From assembly GCA_030431475.1 (NCBI GenBank), contig JAUIJD010000004.1, positions 1-64,000 of the forward strand: a stretch of 64,000 bases of DNA, written 5' to 3'. This document shows positions 1 through 8,924 of this stretch, in pieces. The position numbers were made by a program, and so were the translations under genes. Every line of letters begins with the position of its first letter. Position 1 is the first letter of the stretch. The stretch comes from Verrucomicrobiia bacterium (GTDB lineage: Bacteria > Verrucomicrobiota > Verrucomicrobiia > Verrucomicrobiales > Akkermansiaceae). Under the pieces are notes generated by a model that was not told the DNA's origin, did not search any database, and was given only the letters and a program-made list of their open reading frames with translations.

Positions 1-1382
1 CCCTCCAGGAACTCGGCGACCGGGATCCCGAGATCGTTCGCCTCCTGCAGGAACACCTCTCCGTCCCGCGCCGTCGCGAACCCCCAGATGTTGTTGGGTC
101 CGGCCGTCAGCGGCTCGAAGGCCGATCCGTCCGAACGGAATCTCCCCAGCTTGCAGTGCTTGAAGGCAACCGACGCAGATCCATCCGCAAAGGGTTCGCC
201 GTCGGGGCGCCGCACCGTCGAGTCGTTGAAGAGACCCTGCGCGAGATAGATCCAGCCTCCCGGTGCCCGCTCGAACTGGTGGGGAAACAGGTGGGAGTCC
301 TGGATGCCGAACCCCGTCAAGACCACCTCGTGACCGTCGGCGCGGCCATCCCCGTCCCCGTCCCGGTAGTGGCGAATCTGATGGCCATACTGCACCAGGG
401 CGCCGTCGCCCAGAGGCAGCAGGCCCAAGGGGATCGCAAGGCCATCGGCAAACACCCGGGGTTGATGCGGACCGGGGCCGTAGGGATCGTCGAAGACCAG
501 CACCTTGTCCTGTCCGCCGCGCAGATAGAGCGCCTCCGCCTTGAGCCGGTCCTCGTTGGCATCGACCGGGTACTCGAACGCCGTCATCGTCCACATCCTG
601 CCCTGCGGGTCCCAGGTCACCGTGATCGGCTTGCCCACGCCCTGCTCCTCGCTTGCCACCAGCTCCACCTCGAATCCCTCGGGCACCTTGAAGGCCTCGA
701 GCTGCTGCTCCGGTGTTCGAGGGCTCACCACCGGCCACGCCGGTGCGCCCGGCGTGTCGGGCAGCCTCTCGATTTCGATGTCCTTGAACTCCACGAGAAA
801 GCGGCCTCCCCCGTGCGCCTGCAGCCCGATGCGCCCCTCGAGGGGGATCTCCCCATCCGCCTCGGTGTAGTCAATCGCCGCGACCCCGTTGATCCACGTG
901 CGGATGCGCGGACCCTCGCAACGGATCCGGTAGTCATTCCAGCCCCAGTCCTTCACCACCTCGGCGAGCGCTTCGGCACCGACCGGCTCCGAGATCACCT
1001 TCTTCCTACGAGATTCATCGTAGAGCTTCCCCCACCAACCGGTGCCGGCATCCACCTGATAGCCGATCATCTCATGACTGCCCGGCAACCGCTGACTGCG
1101 GATCTGGATGCCCGAATTCATGAAACCCTCGCCCTCCACCAGCCGCACCTTCAGCCTCAACTCGAAGTTCGCATAGCGCTCCTCGCTGGCGATGAAGGTG
1201 TTGTGGGGGACGTTCTTTTCCATCGAGCCGCCCCGGATCGCCCCGTCCTCGACGGACCACCATTTCTCCTCGCCCTCGCGGACGTCCCAACCCTCGAGGC
1301 TGGTCCCGTCGAAGATCGGTTCGGCGGCAAGAGGAAGCGCCAGCAGGGCCGGCCACCCCCGTAAAATGCAGGAAAGTCTCAT
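1..1382 (-). CDS. Secreted DUF1080 / PVC-type sorbosone dehydrogenase-like protein (3' end cut by window)
   Basis: Not in the supplied ORF track because it runs off the window edge, but the minus strand is open from an ATG at 1382 to base 1. The start is preceded by AAGGA seven bases upstream. The protein opens with a short signal peptide (MRLSCILRGWPALLALPLAA). A DUF1080 / 3-keto-disaccharide hydrolase lectin-like domain follows (about residues 21-205; EPIFDGTSLEGWDV, SGIQIRSQ). From about residue 215 comes the N-terminal part of the glucose/sorbosone dehydrogenase-like propeller seen in PVC-type CxxCH cytochromes (PEGFEVELVA, ITVTWDPQGRMW). Such proteins are exported and tied to carbohydrate oxidation in Planctomycetes and Verrucomicrobia. 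A HEAT and haem-binding CxxCH region would be expected beyond the window but cannot be seen. Family assignment is firm; substrate is unknown. Confidence 0.85.
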   Translation of the reverse strand, partial: MRLSCILRGWPALLALPLAAEPIFDGTSLEGWDVREGEEKWWSVEDGAIRGGSMEKNVPHNTFIASEERYANFELRLKVRLVEGEGFMNSGIQIRSQRLPGSHEMIGYQVDAGTGWWGKLYDESRRKKVISEPVGAEALAEVVKDWGWNDYRIRCEGPRIRTWINGVAAIDYTEADGEIPLEGRIGLQAHGGGRFLVEFKDIEIERLPDTPGAPAWPVVSPRTPEQQLEAFKVPEGFEVELVASEEQGVGKPITVTWDPQGRMWTMTAFEYPVDANEDRLKAEALYLRGGQDKVLVFDDPYGPGPHQPRVFADGLAIPLGLLPLGDGALVQYGHQIRHYRDGDGDGRADGHEVVLTGFGIQDSHLFPHQFERAPGGWIYLAQGLFNDSTVRRPDGEPFADGSASVAFKHCKLGRFRSDGSAFEPLTAGPNNIWGFATARDGEVFLQEANDLGIPVAEFLE

Positions 1383-1416
1383 GAGGAGGGTCCTTACGCC
1401 CCCCCCACGCCCCAGC

Positions 1417-1818
1417 TTACGCACCATCGCCGGCCAGCCCCACCCGGACGGCCTCCGCCATCGGGATCGGCCGCGCCTCGCATTGCTCGCGCCACCCCGG
1501 GAAGTTCCATTTGTTGGGAAATCCGGCGCACTGCTCGGGCTTCACCTCGTGAATGCGACACCCGCCGTCCCGGAGCATGATGCAGGAGTGGTCGGACCGC
1601 TCGATCAGCGACAGCCCCTGCCGGTTGGTGCGCAGCCGCGTGTAGCGCTCGATGAATCTCTGCTCGCTCATGCCGAGAAAGGAGGCGATGCGGGGAATTT
1701 CCTCCTCTTCCAGGCGCACGTCGCCGGGCCAGCGGCAGCAGGCGGTGCAACGCTGACACACGTAGTAGGTCTCGGGATCGAGGAAGACGTCCCGGTTCGA
1801 CGGCGATCCGTGGCTCAT
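1417..1818 (-). CDS. YkgJ family cysteine-cluster protein
   Basis: A 133-residue protein with the YkgJ-type cysteine cluster (CQRCTACCRW near the N-terminus, then single cysteines in CRIHEVKPEQCAGFP and EQCEARP). The family is thought to bind zinc or an iron-sulfur cluster; the reaction is unknown. The ORF extends upstream to 1890, but that extension overlaps the amidase gene and looks like out-of-frame translation. The ATG at 1818 (MSHGSPSNRD) overlaps the upstream TGA by one base (TGATG), indicating translational coupling with the amidase gene. Confidence 0.82.
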   Translation of the reverse strand: MSHGSPSNRDVFLDPETYYVCQRCTACCRWPGDVRLEEEEIPRIASFLGMSEQRFIERYTRLRTNRQGLSLIERSDHSCIMLRDGGCRIHEVKPEQCAGFPNKWNFPGWREQCEARPIPMAEAVRVGLAGDGA

Positions 1819-2594
1819 CAACGGCTTGCCATCTGCTGCGCCCGCGCCGCCTTGTAGTACCCGTTCACCTTCGACTGGAAGGCGCGCCACTTGCGCCCGG
1901 GGCGGCCGTTGTCCAGGAGGAAGTGCGGGCAGTTCTTGTGCGGCTTGCTCACCCCTCGGCGCGGCCAGTGGTAGTGCGGCACCACCCGGCTCAGCGGGAT
2001 GCCGTGCTTGTGCATCAGGTAGGCCGTGAGACGCGCGGTGCGATCAATGGTGGCGCCGAGATCGGCACCGCGGTTCTCGCACATCTCGATCCCGATCGAG
2101 TAGTTGTTGCCCGGCCCGTCGAAGTCGGCGTGTTCGCCCTGCTCGTTGGTCGGCATGTGCTGGATCGCCGCGTCCTCATCCACGGTGAAGTGCCAGATCA
2201 GGTAGCCGATCCGATTGCCGCCCCGCCGCTTCGGCGCCCGCAGCGCTCCCCGCTTGAGCGCGAGCGAATGACGCTCGGCATCCGCCGAGTAGTTCTGGGT
2301 CGAGTGGATCGTGATGTAGCGCGGCGTCATGCGTCGCACCACTTTCCGCCCATGAGTCCCCTTCCGGACCATGTCCTGCTTGAGGTTCACCGATCGCAGC
2401 AGACTCGAGGTCCCCGACGGCCCGCCCGGGGTCGTGGTCCGCGATCCCGAGGAAACCGACGACGCCGAAGTCTGACGATGACTGCCCCACACCGGGACGC
2501 TGTCATCGCTGTAGCCCGCCACCGGGCCGACCTTGGCGCACTGTGAACCAAGTAGTAGCGCCAGCAGCACGGCGGGAATCGTCAGAGCCTTCAT
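1818..2594 (-). CDS. Secreted N-acetylmuramoyl-L-alanine amidase (amidase_2/PGRP fold)
   Basis: Probable peptidoglycan amidase cutting the bond between N-acetylmuramic acid and the stem peptide outside the inner membrane. From the ATG at 2594 it has a signal sequence (MKALTIPAVLLALLLGSQC) whose Cys could be a weak lipobox; an upstream ATG at 2612 and a TTG at 2618 are alternatives. A Ser/Gly/Thr-rich linker leads to the amidase_2 domain. The expected zinc ligands are the His in YITIHSTQN, the His in VVPHYHWPR, and a third position in KNCPHFLL; the core WHFTVDEDAAIQHMP is typical. The gene is divergent from mfd and overlaps the YkgJ gene by one base. Confidence 0.85.
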   Translation of the reverse strand: MKALTIPAVLLALLLGSQCAKVGPVAGYSDDSVPVWGSHRQTSASSVSSGSRTTTPGGPSGTSSLLRSVNLKQDMVRKGTHGRKVVRRMTPRYITIHSTQNYSADAERHSLALKRGALRAPKRRGGNRIGYLIWHFTVDEDAAIQHMPTNEQGEHADFDGPGNNYSIGIEMCENRGADLGATIDRTARLTAYLMHKHGIPLSRVVPHYHWPRRGVSKPHKNCPHFLLDNGRPGRKWRAFQSKVNGYYKAARAQQMASR

Positions 2595-2656
2595 TTGGGA
2601 AAAGCGTAACATTCTCAATCGCGAGGGGAAGCAAGGAATCGGACGGAGTCAGGTTC

Positions 2657-5600
2657 ATGGATGATTCACTCCATCCCGAATTTCCGCCCGCCATCGACCA
2701 CCCCTTGCTGGAGCGCTCCTTGACTTGCCATTTTCCAGCCCGCGGCCAAGGTCCGGGCGTGCCCGCCAAGGCGCGTGTCAGTGACCTCTGGCTGACGCCT
2801 CCCCTCGAGGTCCCCGAATTCCGTCAACGCCTCGACCGGATGGTCGCTGGCGGCGGACCCGTTGCCTTCGACCACGTCGAGCCCGCCGCCCACGCGTGGC
2901 TGATCGCCCTGCTCCGCCGCGCCACGGATCTCCGCCGCACCTGGGTGCTCGTGCCATCGCCCAAGCAGCGCGAGCGGCTCGCCGCGGAACTCGGACTCTG
3001 GAACCTGCGGGCATCGATTCTTCCCGATCCGTCGGTGGAGGTCGGCGAGACCGAACTCGGCGACCCCGAGGGAGAAGCCGCCCGCCTGGAGCTCCTGGCC
3101 CGGGTTTCCCAGGACGGCGGGTTCTTCATCCTCGCCTCGCCCGATGTGTTCTCCTCGCCCGCGCCGGATCCCGAGAACCTCCGGCGGCGTCGGATCCGGC
3201 TCGAGCCCGGTGAGGAACACGACCCGACCGAGCTCGCCCGGATCCTGACCGATCAAGGCTACGAAAAGAACGTGCTGGTCCAGGACCGCGGCCAGTTCGC
3301 CGTGCGGGGAGGCATCCTCGACGTCTTCCCGTGGCAGAGCGGGCGCCCGCTCCGCATCGAGTTCTTCGATACCGAGATCGACTCGATCCGCGAGTTCGAG
3401 ATCGATTCCCAGACCTCCGTCCGCAAGCTGTCCCGCGCCGAGCTGCTTCTCGGCGAGGTCGAGAATTCCCGCACCGTCGGCGACTTCCGGCGACCGGGCG
3501 ACCAGGTGATCTCCATCGGGGAATGCGACGAGAACTGCGACGTCTCCATCCTCGAAGGCCCGGCGGACCCCGACGCCGAGGAGGACTTCTCGACCGCCTG
3601 TTTCGGCAAGCCCGTGGGATCGTTCGAGGCCGGGGACTTCGTCCTCGAGGACGCGCTGCGCGACCGCTTCTTCTCCCAGCTCTCCGAGTGGCACCGGGAT
3701 GGCTGGCGGGTCGGCATCGTCTTCTCGAACCGGGGTGAGCAGGAGCGCTTTGAAGAGCTCGTTCCCGGGAACCTCTCCTTCGCGCCCGAGTTCCTGCGCG
3801 GTGAACTGATGGAGAGCTTCACCGTGCCCGCCGCCCGCCTCGCCCTGCTCTCGTCGAGCGAGATCTTCGGCCGCTACCGCACGCCGGGCATGCTCGGGGT
3901 TTCCCGCGGGGACGCCCGGCAGATCACCACCGCGCGGGCGTCCCTGGACGACATCGCCGAGGGGGACCTCGTGGTGCACAGCGAGTACGGGGTCGGCCGC
4001 TTCCTCGGGATTCCCGAGGGCGAGGAGGAGATCACCATCGAGTACCGCGATGGTGCCCTGCTCTCGGTCCCGGTGGACCAGGCCCACCTCGTCAGCCGCT
4101 ACGTCGGAATCGGCGGCCGCCAGCCGCAGCTGTCGAAACTCGGGGGCACCGGCTGGCGGAACACCCGCAAGGGTGCCGAGAAGTCCATCCTCGACTACGC
4201 GGCGCGCCTGCTCCGGGTGCAGGCCGAGCGGGAGGCGGTGCCGGGATTCGCCCACCCGCCCGACAGCCGCTGGATGTGGGAATTCGAGAACTCGTTCCAC
4301 TTCACCGAAACCCCGGACCAGCGACGTGCCATCGATGAAACGAAGCGTGACATGGAATCGCCGCAGCCGATGGACCGCCTGATCTGCGGTGACGTCGGCT
4401 TCGGCAAGACCGAGGTCGCCATTCGCGCCGCCTTCAAGGCGGTGACCGGTGGCAAGCAGGTCGCGCTCCTGTGCCCGACGACGGTGCTCGCCGAGCAGCA
4501 CTGGCGGACGTTCCGCGAGCGAATGAGCGACTATCCGATCCGCATCGACCTCCTCAACCGTTTCCGGACCCCCGCCGAGTCACGGGAAACGATACGGGCC
4601 GTCGCCGATGGCAGCGCGGACATCGTCATCGGCACCCATCGTCTGCTCTCGGCCGACATCCATTTCAAGGATCTGGGCCTCGTGGTGGTCGATGAGGAAC
4701 AGCGGTTCGGCGTGAAGCACAAGGAGCGCTTCAAGGACCTGTTCCGGCAGATCGACGTGCTCACGCTCTCGGCCACCCCCATCCCGCGCACGCTCTACAT
4801 GGCACTCATGGGGGCGCGGGACATGTCGACCATCGACACTCCGCCGCCGAACCGGGTCCCGGTTCACACCACCGTCACTCCCTACGATGAGCGCATGATC
4901 CGCGACGCCGTCCGGCGCGAGCTGGCCCGGGGCGGCCAGGTGTTCTTCCTCCACAACCGCGTCAAGTCGATCGACATGATGCGCAAGAAGCTGACCGAGC
5001 TTCTCCCCGAAGCGCGGATCCTGGTCGGTCACGGGCAGATGGAGAAAGACGAACTCGAGGTCGTCATGCGGGGCTTCGTCCGGGGCGAAGCCGACATCCT
5101 CCTGGCCACAACCATCATCGAGACCGGCATCGACATCCCCAACGCCAACACCATTCTCATCGACCGTGCCGACCGTTTCGGTCTCGCCGACCTCTACCAG
5201 CTTCGCGGCCGGGTCGGGAGGGCGGGAGAGCAGGCCTACGCGATCCTCCTGCTGCCCCGCGAGCTGGTCACGCAGGGCGACGCCCGCAAGCGCATCCACG
5301 CCATCAAGCAGTACACCGCCCTCGGCTCGGGCTTCAAGATCGCCATGCGCGACCTCGAGATCCGGGGCGCCGGCAACCTGCTCGGCACGAAGCAGTCCGG
5401 CCAGATCGCCGCGGTCGGGTTCGGGCTCTACTGCCAGCTCCTGCGGCAATCGATCGACCGGCTCCAGGGCAAGGCACCGAAGGGCGCCGTCGACACGGCA
5501 TTCCGCAGCGACTTCGTCGCATTTTCCGACAGCGAGTTCCAGCGCGGCTCGGCGGATGTCGAGATGCTGCCCGCCTACCTGCCCCACCACTGGCTGGGTG

Positions 5601-5917
5601 AAACCCGCCTCCGCGTCAGCGCCTACCGCGAGATGGCCGAGTGCCTCGACGAGGAGGAACTCAACGGACTGGCCGCGCGCTGGGCCGACCGCTTCGGGCG
5701 GCTGCCCGACGAGGCCCGCCACCTGCTCGACATCACCCGCCTGCGCCTGCTCGGCGCGTCACGCGGCGTCGAGTCGATCGAGATCAAAGGCCAGCGGCTG
5801 ATGCTCCAGCGCAACGGAGACTACATCGTTCTCGAAGGCTCGCGCTTCCCCCGCCTCAAGGCCACCGGTGCGGCCGCCAAGCTGAACGAGTCGATCGAGC
5901 TGCTCCGGGCCCTCTGA
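2657..5917 (+). CDS. mfd: Transcription-repair coupling factor Mfd
   Basis: Superfamily 2 translocase that removes RNA polymerase stalled at DNA lesions and recruits UvrA. The ORF is open from 2543, but the ATG at 2657 (MDDSLHPEF) has a GGAG about nine bases upstream and avoids overlap with the divergent amidase gene, giving 1086 residues. Visible domains are a UvrB-like N-terminal module (FAVRGGILDVFPW), a CarD-like RNA polymerase-interaction domain near residues 430-480 (GDLVVHSEYGVGRFLG), helicase motifs with Walker A GDVGFGKTE near 577 and DEEQRFG near 678, the ATIIETGIDIPNANT and QLRGRVGR motifs, and a C-terminal TRCF domain (WADRFGRLPDEARHLLDI). Length is near the family norm. It converges on the DUF4259 gene with two bases between stops. 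Confidence 0.97.
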   Translation: MDDSLHPEFPPAIDHPLLERSLTCHFPARGQGPGVPAKARVSDLWLTPPLEVPEFRQRLDRMVAGGGPVAFDHVEPAAHAWLIALLRRATDLRRTWVLVPSPKQRERLAAELGLWNLRASILPDPSVEVGETELGDPEGEAARLELLARVSQDGGFFILASPDVFSSPAPDPENLRRRRIRLEPGEEHDPTELARILTDQGYEKNVLVQDRGQFAVRGGILDVFPWQSGRPLRIEFFDTEIDSIREFEIDSQTSVRKLSRAELLLGEVENSRTVGDFRRPGDQVISIGECDENCDVSILEGPADPDAEEDFSTACFGKPVGSFEAGDFVLEDALRDRFFSQLSEWHRDGWRVGIVFSNRGEQERFEELVPGNLSFAPEFLRGELMESFTVPAARLALLSSSEIFGRYRTPGMLGVSRGDARQITTARASLDDIAEGDLVVHSEYGVGRFLGIPEGEEEITIEYRDGALLSVPVDQAHLVSRYVGIGGRQPQLSKLGGTGWRNTRKGAEKSILDYAARLLRVQAEREAVPGFAHPPDSRWMWEFENSFHFTETPDQRRAIDETKRDMESPQPMDRLICGDVGFGKTEVAIRAAFKAVTGGKQVALLCPTTVLAEQHWRTFRERMSDYPIRIDLLNRFRTPAESRETIRAVADGSADIVIGTHRLLSADIHFKDLGLVVVDEEQRFGVKHKERFKDLFRQIDVLTLSATPIPRTLYMALMGARDMSTIDTPPPNRVPVHTTVTPYDERMIRDAVRRELARGGQVFFLHNRVKSIDMMRKKLTELLPEARILVGHGQMEKDELEVVMRGFVRGEADILLATTIIETGIDIPNANTILIDRADRFGLADLYQLRGRVGRAGEQAYAILLLPRELVTQGDARKRIHAIKQYTALGSGFKIAMRDLEIRGAGNLLGTKQSGQIAAVGFGLYCQLLRQSIDRLQGKAPKGAVDTAFRSDFVAFSDSEFQRGSADVEMLPAYLPHHWLGETRLRVSAYREMAECLDEEELNGLAARWADRFGRLPDEARHLLDITRLRLLGASRGVESIEIKGQRLMLQRNGDYIVLEGSRFPRLKATGAAAKLNESIELLRAL

Positions 5918-5919
5918 GA

Positions 5920-6336
5920 CTACTCCACCTCCTTCAGCCGGTCCTTGAGATCGGCGAGGCTCTTCCGCCAGTCCTCGTAGTCCTCGGCCTCTTCCCAGGT
6001 CTCCTTCAGTTCGCTCGGCTCGTTGAAGACCCGGTCGACGGTCTTGCGGGCACGCCGCAGGCGACCCTCGTCGTCATCGATCTCCTGGTCATCCACCCAG
6101 TCCTCGAGCGCCTCGGTATCCTCGGCGGATTTCCCCGGTCGGCCGTAGAGCCACGCCGTCACCTCGGCGGCCGCGATCCCTTCCTCGGCCATCGAGGCCT
6201 CGAGGAAATCATCGCCGCACGCGAGTACGGCATCCATGGCCTCGTCGACCATGGCGATCGAGCCGGACTCGACGAGCTCCGTGAGCCAGTCACTCGCCGC
6301 GTCGTTTGCAAATGGAGTCGTGTCCCAAGCACCCAT
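5920..6336 (-). CDS. DUF4259 domain protein
   Basis: A small acidic protein of 138 residues. The N-terminus MGAWDTTPFANDAASDWL matches the recurrent opening of the DUF4259 family (M-G-A-W-x-x-x-x-F-x-N-D-x-A-x-D-W). That match is why I choose the ATG at 6336 over the ORF-track start at 6372. The remainder is helical and rich in Asp/Glu, with a charged C-terminal segment (DWRKSLADLKDRLKEVE). The biochemical role of the family is unknown. It follows ppk2 by about 40 bases on the same strand. Confidence 0.75.
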   Translation of the reverse strand: MGAWDTTPFANDAASDWLTELVESGSIAMVDEAMDAVLACGDDFLEASMAEEGIAAAEVTAWLYGRPGKSAEDTEALEDWVDDQEIDDDEGRLRRARKTVDRVFNEPSELKETWEEAEDYEDWRKSLADLKDRLKEVE

Positions 6337-6378
6337 GACCGTTGTTTGATCGAGACGAAATGCCTCTGTCAATCCCCC

Positions 6379-7218
6379 TCAGTCGCCGATTGTGATCTTC
6401 GACGGATCGAAGTCGACCTCGGGGAACTTCAAATCCAGCCCCTCGAGCACGTTCGCGAACAGTTTCGCCACGCAGAGATTCCGGTACCACTTGTGATCCC
6501 CGGGAATGATGTGCCACGGGGCGAAACGGGTGCTGGTCTTCTCGATGAGGTCCTCGTAGGCCCGCTGGAAGTCGTCCCATCGCTGGCGGTCGGCGAGGTC
6601 GTCCGGATTGAATTTCCAATGCTTGTTCGGATTCTTCAGCCGCTTCTCGAGTCGCCTCTTCTGCTCGTCCTTGGAGATGTGCAGGAAGATCTTCACGATC
6701 TTCGTCCCCTCCTCGGCGAGCATCCGCTCGAACTCGACGATATGGCGGTAGCGCCGCCGCCACACCTCGTCCGGAAGCAGCTTCTTCACGCGCACCGCGA
6801 TGATGTCCTCGTAGTGGCTCCGGTTGAAGATCATGATGTCGCCGTCGCCCGGCACGTGGGGATGCACCCGCCACAGGAAGTCGTGCGCGAGGTCCTCCTC
6901 GCTCGGCTTCTTGAAGGACCGCACGTGGATCCCCTGGGGATCGACCCGGGAAAACACGTGCTTCACGCAGCCATCCTTCCCCCCGGTGTCCATCGCCTGG
7001 ATGATGACCAGCACGCGGTGCTTGCCCTGCGCATACAACACCTTCTGCAGGGTCTGGATCTCGTCGCGGAGCGAATCGAACAACTCCTGGGTCGAGTTCT
7101 TCCCGCCGTCCGGACAGAGGCTGGTGTCGTCGGCATCCTCCTCCCGCAGTTTCACCTTGCTTCCTTCGGGCACGACGTAGGCTTCGAGGGGATCCCCAAC
7201 AATCTTCATCGTCCTCAT
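6379..7218 (-). CDS. ppk2: Polyphosphate:nucleotide phosphotransferase, PPK2 family
   Basis: Uses polyphosphate to phosphorylate nucleoside mono- or diphosphates (or the reverse). The 279-residue protein is a single PPK2 domain. It has a Walker A-like loop VLVIIQAMDTGGKDG, a Walker B-type segment IMIFNRSHYEDI, a lid helix rich in Arg and Lys (KDEQKRRLEKRLKNP), and the family tail HIIPGDHKWYRN. The AMDTGGKDG form is typical of the subgroup annotated as polyphosphate-nucleotide phosphotransferase; AMP/ADP specificity cannot be settled from sequence. An ATG at residue 4 is an alternative start. It is divergent from ppx across about 100 bases, forming a polyphosphate cluster with ppx and ppk1. 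Confidence 0.93.
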   Translation of the reverse strand: MRTMKIVGDPLEAYVVPEGSKVKLREEDADDTSLCPDGGKNSTQELFDSLRDEIQTLQKVLYAQGKHRVLVIIQAMDTGGKDGCVKHVFSRVDPQGIHVRSFKKPSEEDLAHDFLWRVHPHVPGDGDIMIFNRSHYEDIIAVRVKKLLPDEVWRRRYRHIVEFERMLAEEGTKIVKIFLHISKDEQKRRLEKRLKNPNKHWKFNPDDLADRQRWDDFQRAYEDLIEKTSTRFAPWHIIPGDHKWYRNLCVAKLFANVLEGLDLKFPEVDFDPSKITIGD

Positions 7219-7320
7219 GCTTCCGTCCCCATCCGCCCTTGAAAAGCATCAATTGCCCGAATTGGGGGTGTCACACATTCGGCGTTGCATGCAGCCCCCG
7301 CATCGCCACCCTAGCAGCCG

Positions 7321-8871
7321 ATGAGCTCTCCGGATGATCCGCCGTCCCCTCCACCCGCCCCGGTGACGGCGGTGCACATCGGCGCGAGTTCGGTCTCGAT
7401 GCTGGTCGCCGAGCCGCAGGAGAACGGACGCTACTCTCCCATCGATTTCCTCGAGCAGCCCGCTCCACTCGCGCGCGACATCTTCCGCTACGGCGAGATC
7501 GGGGGCGACACGACCGAACGCATCGTCGAGATCCTCGGCGGCTTCGTCGCCGCCGCCCGCGAGTACGGCGCGACTCCCGAGCGGAACGCCCGGGCGGTGG
7601 CGACCAACATCCTCGTCGAAGCCAGCAACCACGAACGCTTCCTCAACCGCGTCCGCATCGCCTGCGGGCTCGAGATCAACCCGATCGACGACGGGGAGAT
7701 GACGCGCCTGATCTACCTCAAGACGAGGCGCCGGCTGCTCGACACGCCCCCGATGAAACGCCGGAGCGCGATGGTGCTTCACGTCGGTCCGGGGAACACG
7801 CGGGCGCTGTTGTTCGAGGACGGGGCCATCCGCCGCTACACCAGCTACCGACTCGGCGCCCATCGCACCCGCGAGTCCATCGAGGGCTCCCACAGCGGCG
7901 GTGAGGCGATGCTGCGGGTGATCCGTGAGAACGCGTCCGGCAACCTCGCCCAGCTCAAGTTCGACTACCACGACGTCCGCATCGGCACGCTCGTGCTCAT
8001 CGGCTACGAGATCCAGCAGATCAGCCGGTTTCTCACCGACGCCTCCGGCTCCTGCGGACCGAAGACCCTGCGCCGGCTCTCCGCCGCCGCCGCGGAGATG
8101 AGCGACCTCGAGCTCGTCCAGCACTTCCAGACCGACTACCAGTCCGCGGAGGCGCTGGTGCCGGCGATCGAGACCAACCTCGCGATCGCCGAGGCGCTCG
8201 GCATCGAGGACCTGCACATCCCGTCGAGCGACTACGAGCAGGGCCTGCTGCAGGACATCCTGGTGTCGAACCAGCTCACCGACTCACTCGACCGGGAGGT
8301 GCTGCGTTCGGCGCGCATCCTCGCCTCGAGGTTCCTCTCCGACCCGAGCCATGGCGAACACGTGGCCCGCATCTCGCTCCATCTCTTCGACGAACTCGCG
8401 GACCTCCACCGCATGGGCCCCCACGAGCGCATGCTCCTCGAGGTTGCCGCCATCCTCCACGAAGTCGGCACCTTCATCAGCCCGCGGGCCCACCACAAGC
8501 ACTCGGAGTACATCATCCTCAACAGCGAGATCTTCGGGCTCGACCGGCGGGATGTCACGGTGATCGCGCTTGTCGGCCGCTATCACCGGCACTCCGGCCC
8601 GCGTCTCGACCACCCGACCTACCGCGAGCTGAGTCCCGGCGACCGGATTCTCGTCTCGAAGCTCGCCGCCATTCTCCGCGTCGCCGACGCCCTCGAGCGG
8701 ACCCACGACCAGCGGGTCCACGACATCATCACCCGGCGCTCGCGCCATCGCCTCCACCTGGTGCTTCCCGGGGTCTCGGACGTCGCGGTCGAACGTCTCG
8801 CGATGGAGTCCAAAGGGGATCTCTTCGAGCAGGTCTTCGGCCTCGAGGTGGTCATCGCCGACCCCGCGTAG
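7321..8871 (+). CDS. ppx: Exopolyphosphatase, Ppx/GppA family with C-terminal HD-like domain
   Basis: Predicted to release phosphate from polyphosphate ends, or to hydrolyse pppGpp. The N-terminal half is an ASKHA-fold Ppx/GppA domain (VTAVHIGASSVSMLVAE, AVATNILVEASN, MVLHVGPGNTRALLFEDG). The C-terminal third resembles the HD domain found in long Ppx proteins (GEHVARISLHLFDEL, AAILHEVGTFIS, ALVGRYHR). The usual catalytic His-Asp pair reads His-Glu (ILHEVG), so metal-dependent activity of this part is uncertain. At 516 residues it matches the two-domain form. It lies 53 bases upstream of ppk1 on the same strand, so synthesis and breakdown of polyphosphate are probably co-transcribed. Confidence 0.9.
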   Translation: MSSPDDPPSPPPAPVTAVHIGASSVSMLVAEPQENGRYSPIDFLEQPAPLARDIFRYGEIGGDTTERIVEILGGFVAAAREYGATPERNARAVATNILVEASNHERFLNRVRIACGLEINPIDDGEMTRLIYLKTRRRLLDTPPMKRRSAMVLHVGPGNTRALLFEDGAIRRYTSYRLGAHRTRESIEGSHSGGEAMLRVIRENASGNLAQLKFDYHDVRIGTLVLIGYEIQQISRFLTDASGSCGPKTLRRLSAAAAEMSDLELVQHFQTDYQSAEALVPAIETNLAIAEALGIEDLHIPSSDYEQGLLQDILVSNQLTDSLDREVLRSARILASRFLSDPSHGEHVARISLHLFDELADLHRMGPHERMLLEVAAILHEVGTFISPRAHHKHSEYIILNSEIFGLDRRDVTVIALVGRYHRHSGPRLDHPTYRELSPGDRILVSKLAAILRVADALERTHDQRVHDIITRRSRHRLHLVLPGVSDVAVERLAMESKGDLFEQVFGLEVVIADPA

Positions 8872-8924
8872 TTCCCGTTTCCCGTGAGAAGTCCCAAGTT
8901 CCCAACCTCCCATTCCAGCATCTC

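Noticed and set aside
156-1364. 402-aa plus-strand ORF at the window start
   Set aside because: Antisense shadow of the DUF1080/dehydrogenase gene; composition is Arg/Leu/His-rich with no recognisable motif.
2666-4501. 611-aa minus-strand ORF
   Set aside because: Antisense to mfd, whose motifs are clear; GC-rich genomes produce such long open shadows.
5641-7242. 533-aa plus-strand ORF
   Set aside because: Overlaps the mfd 3' end in another frame and is antisense to DUF4259 and ppk2.
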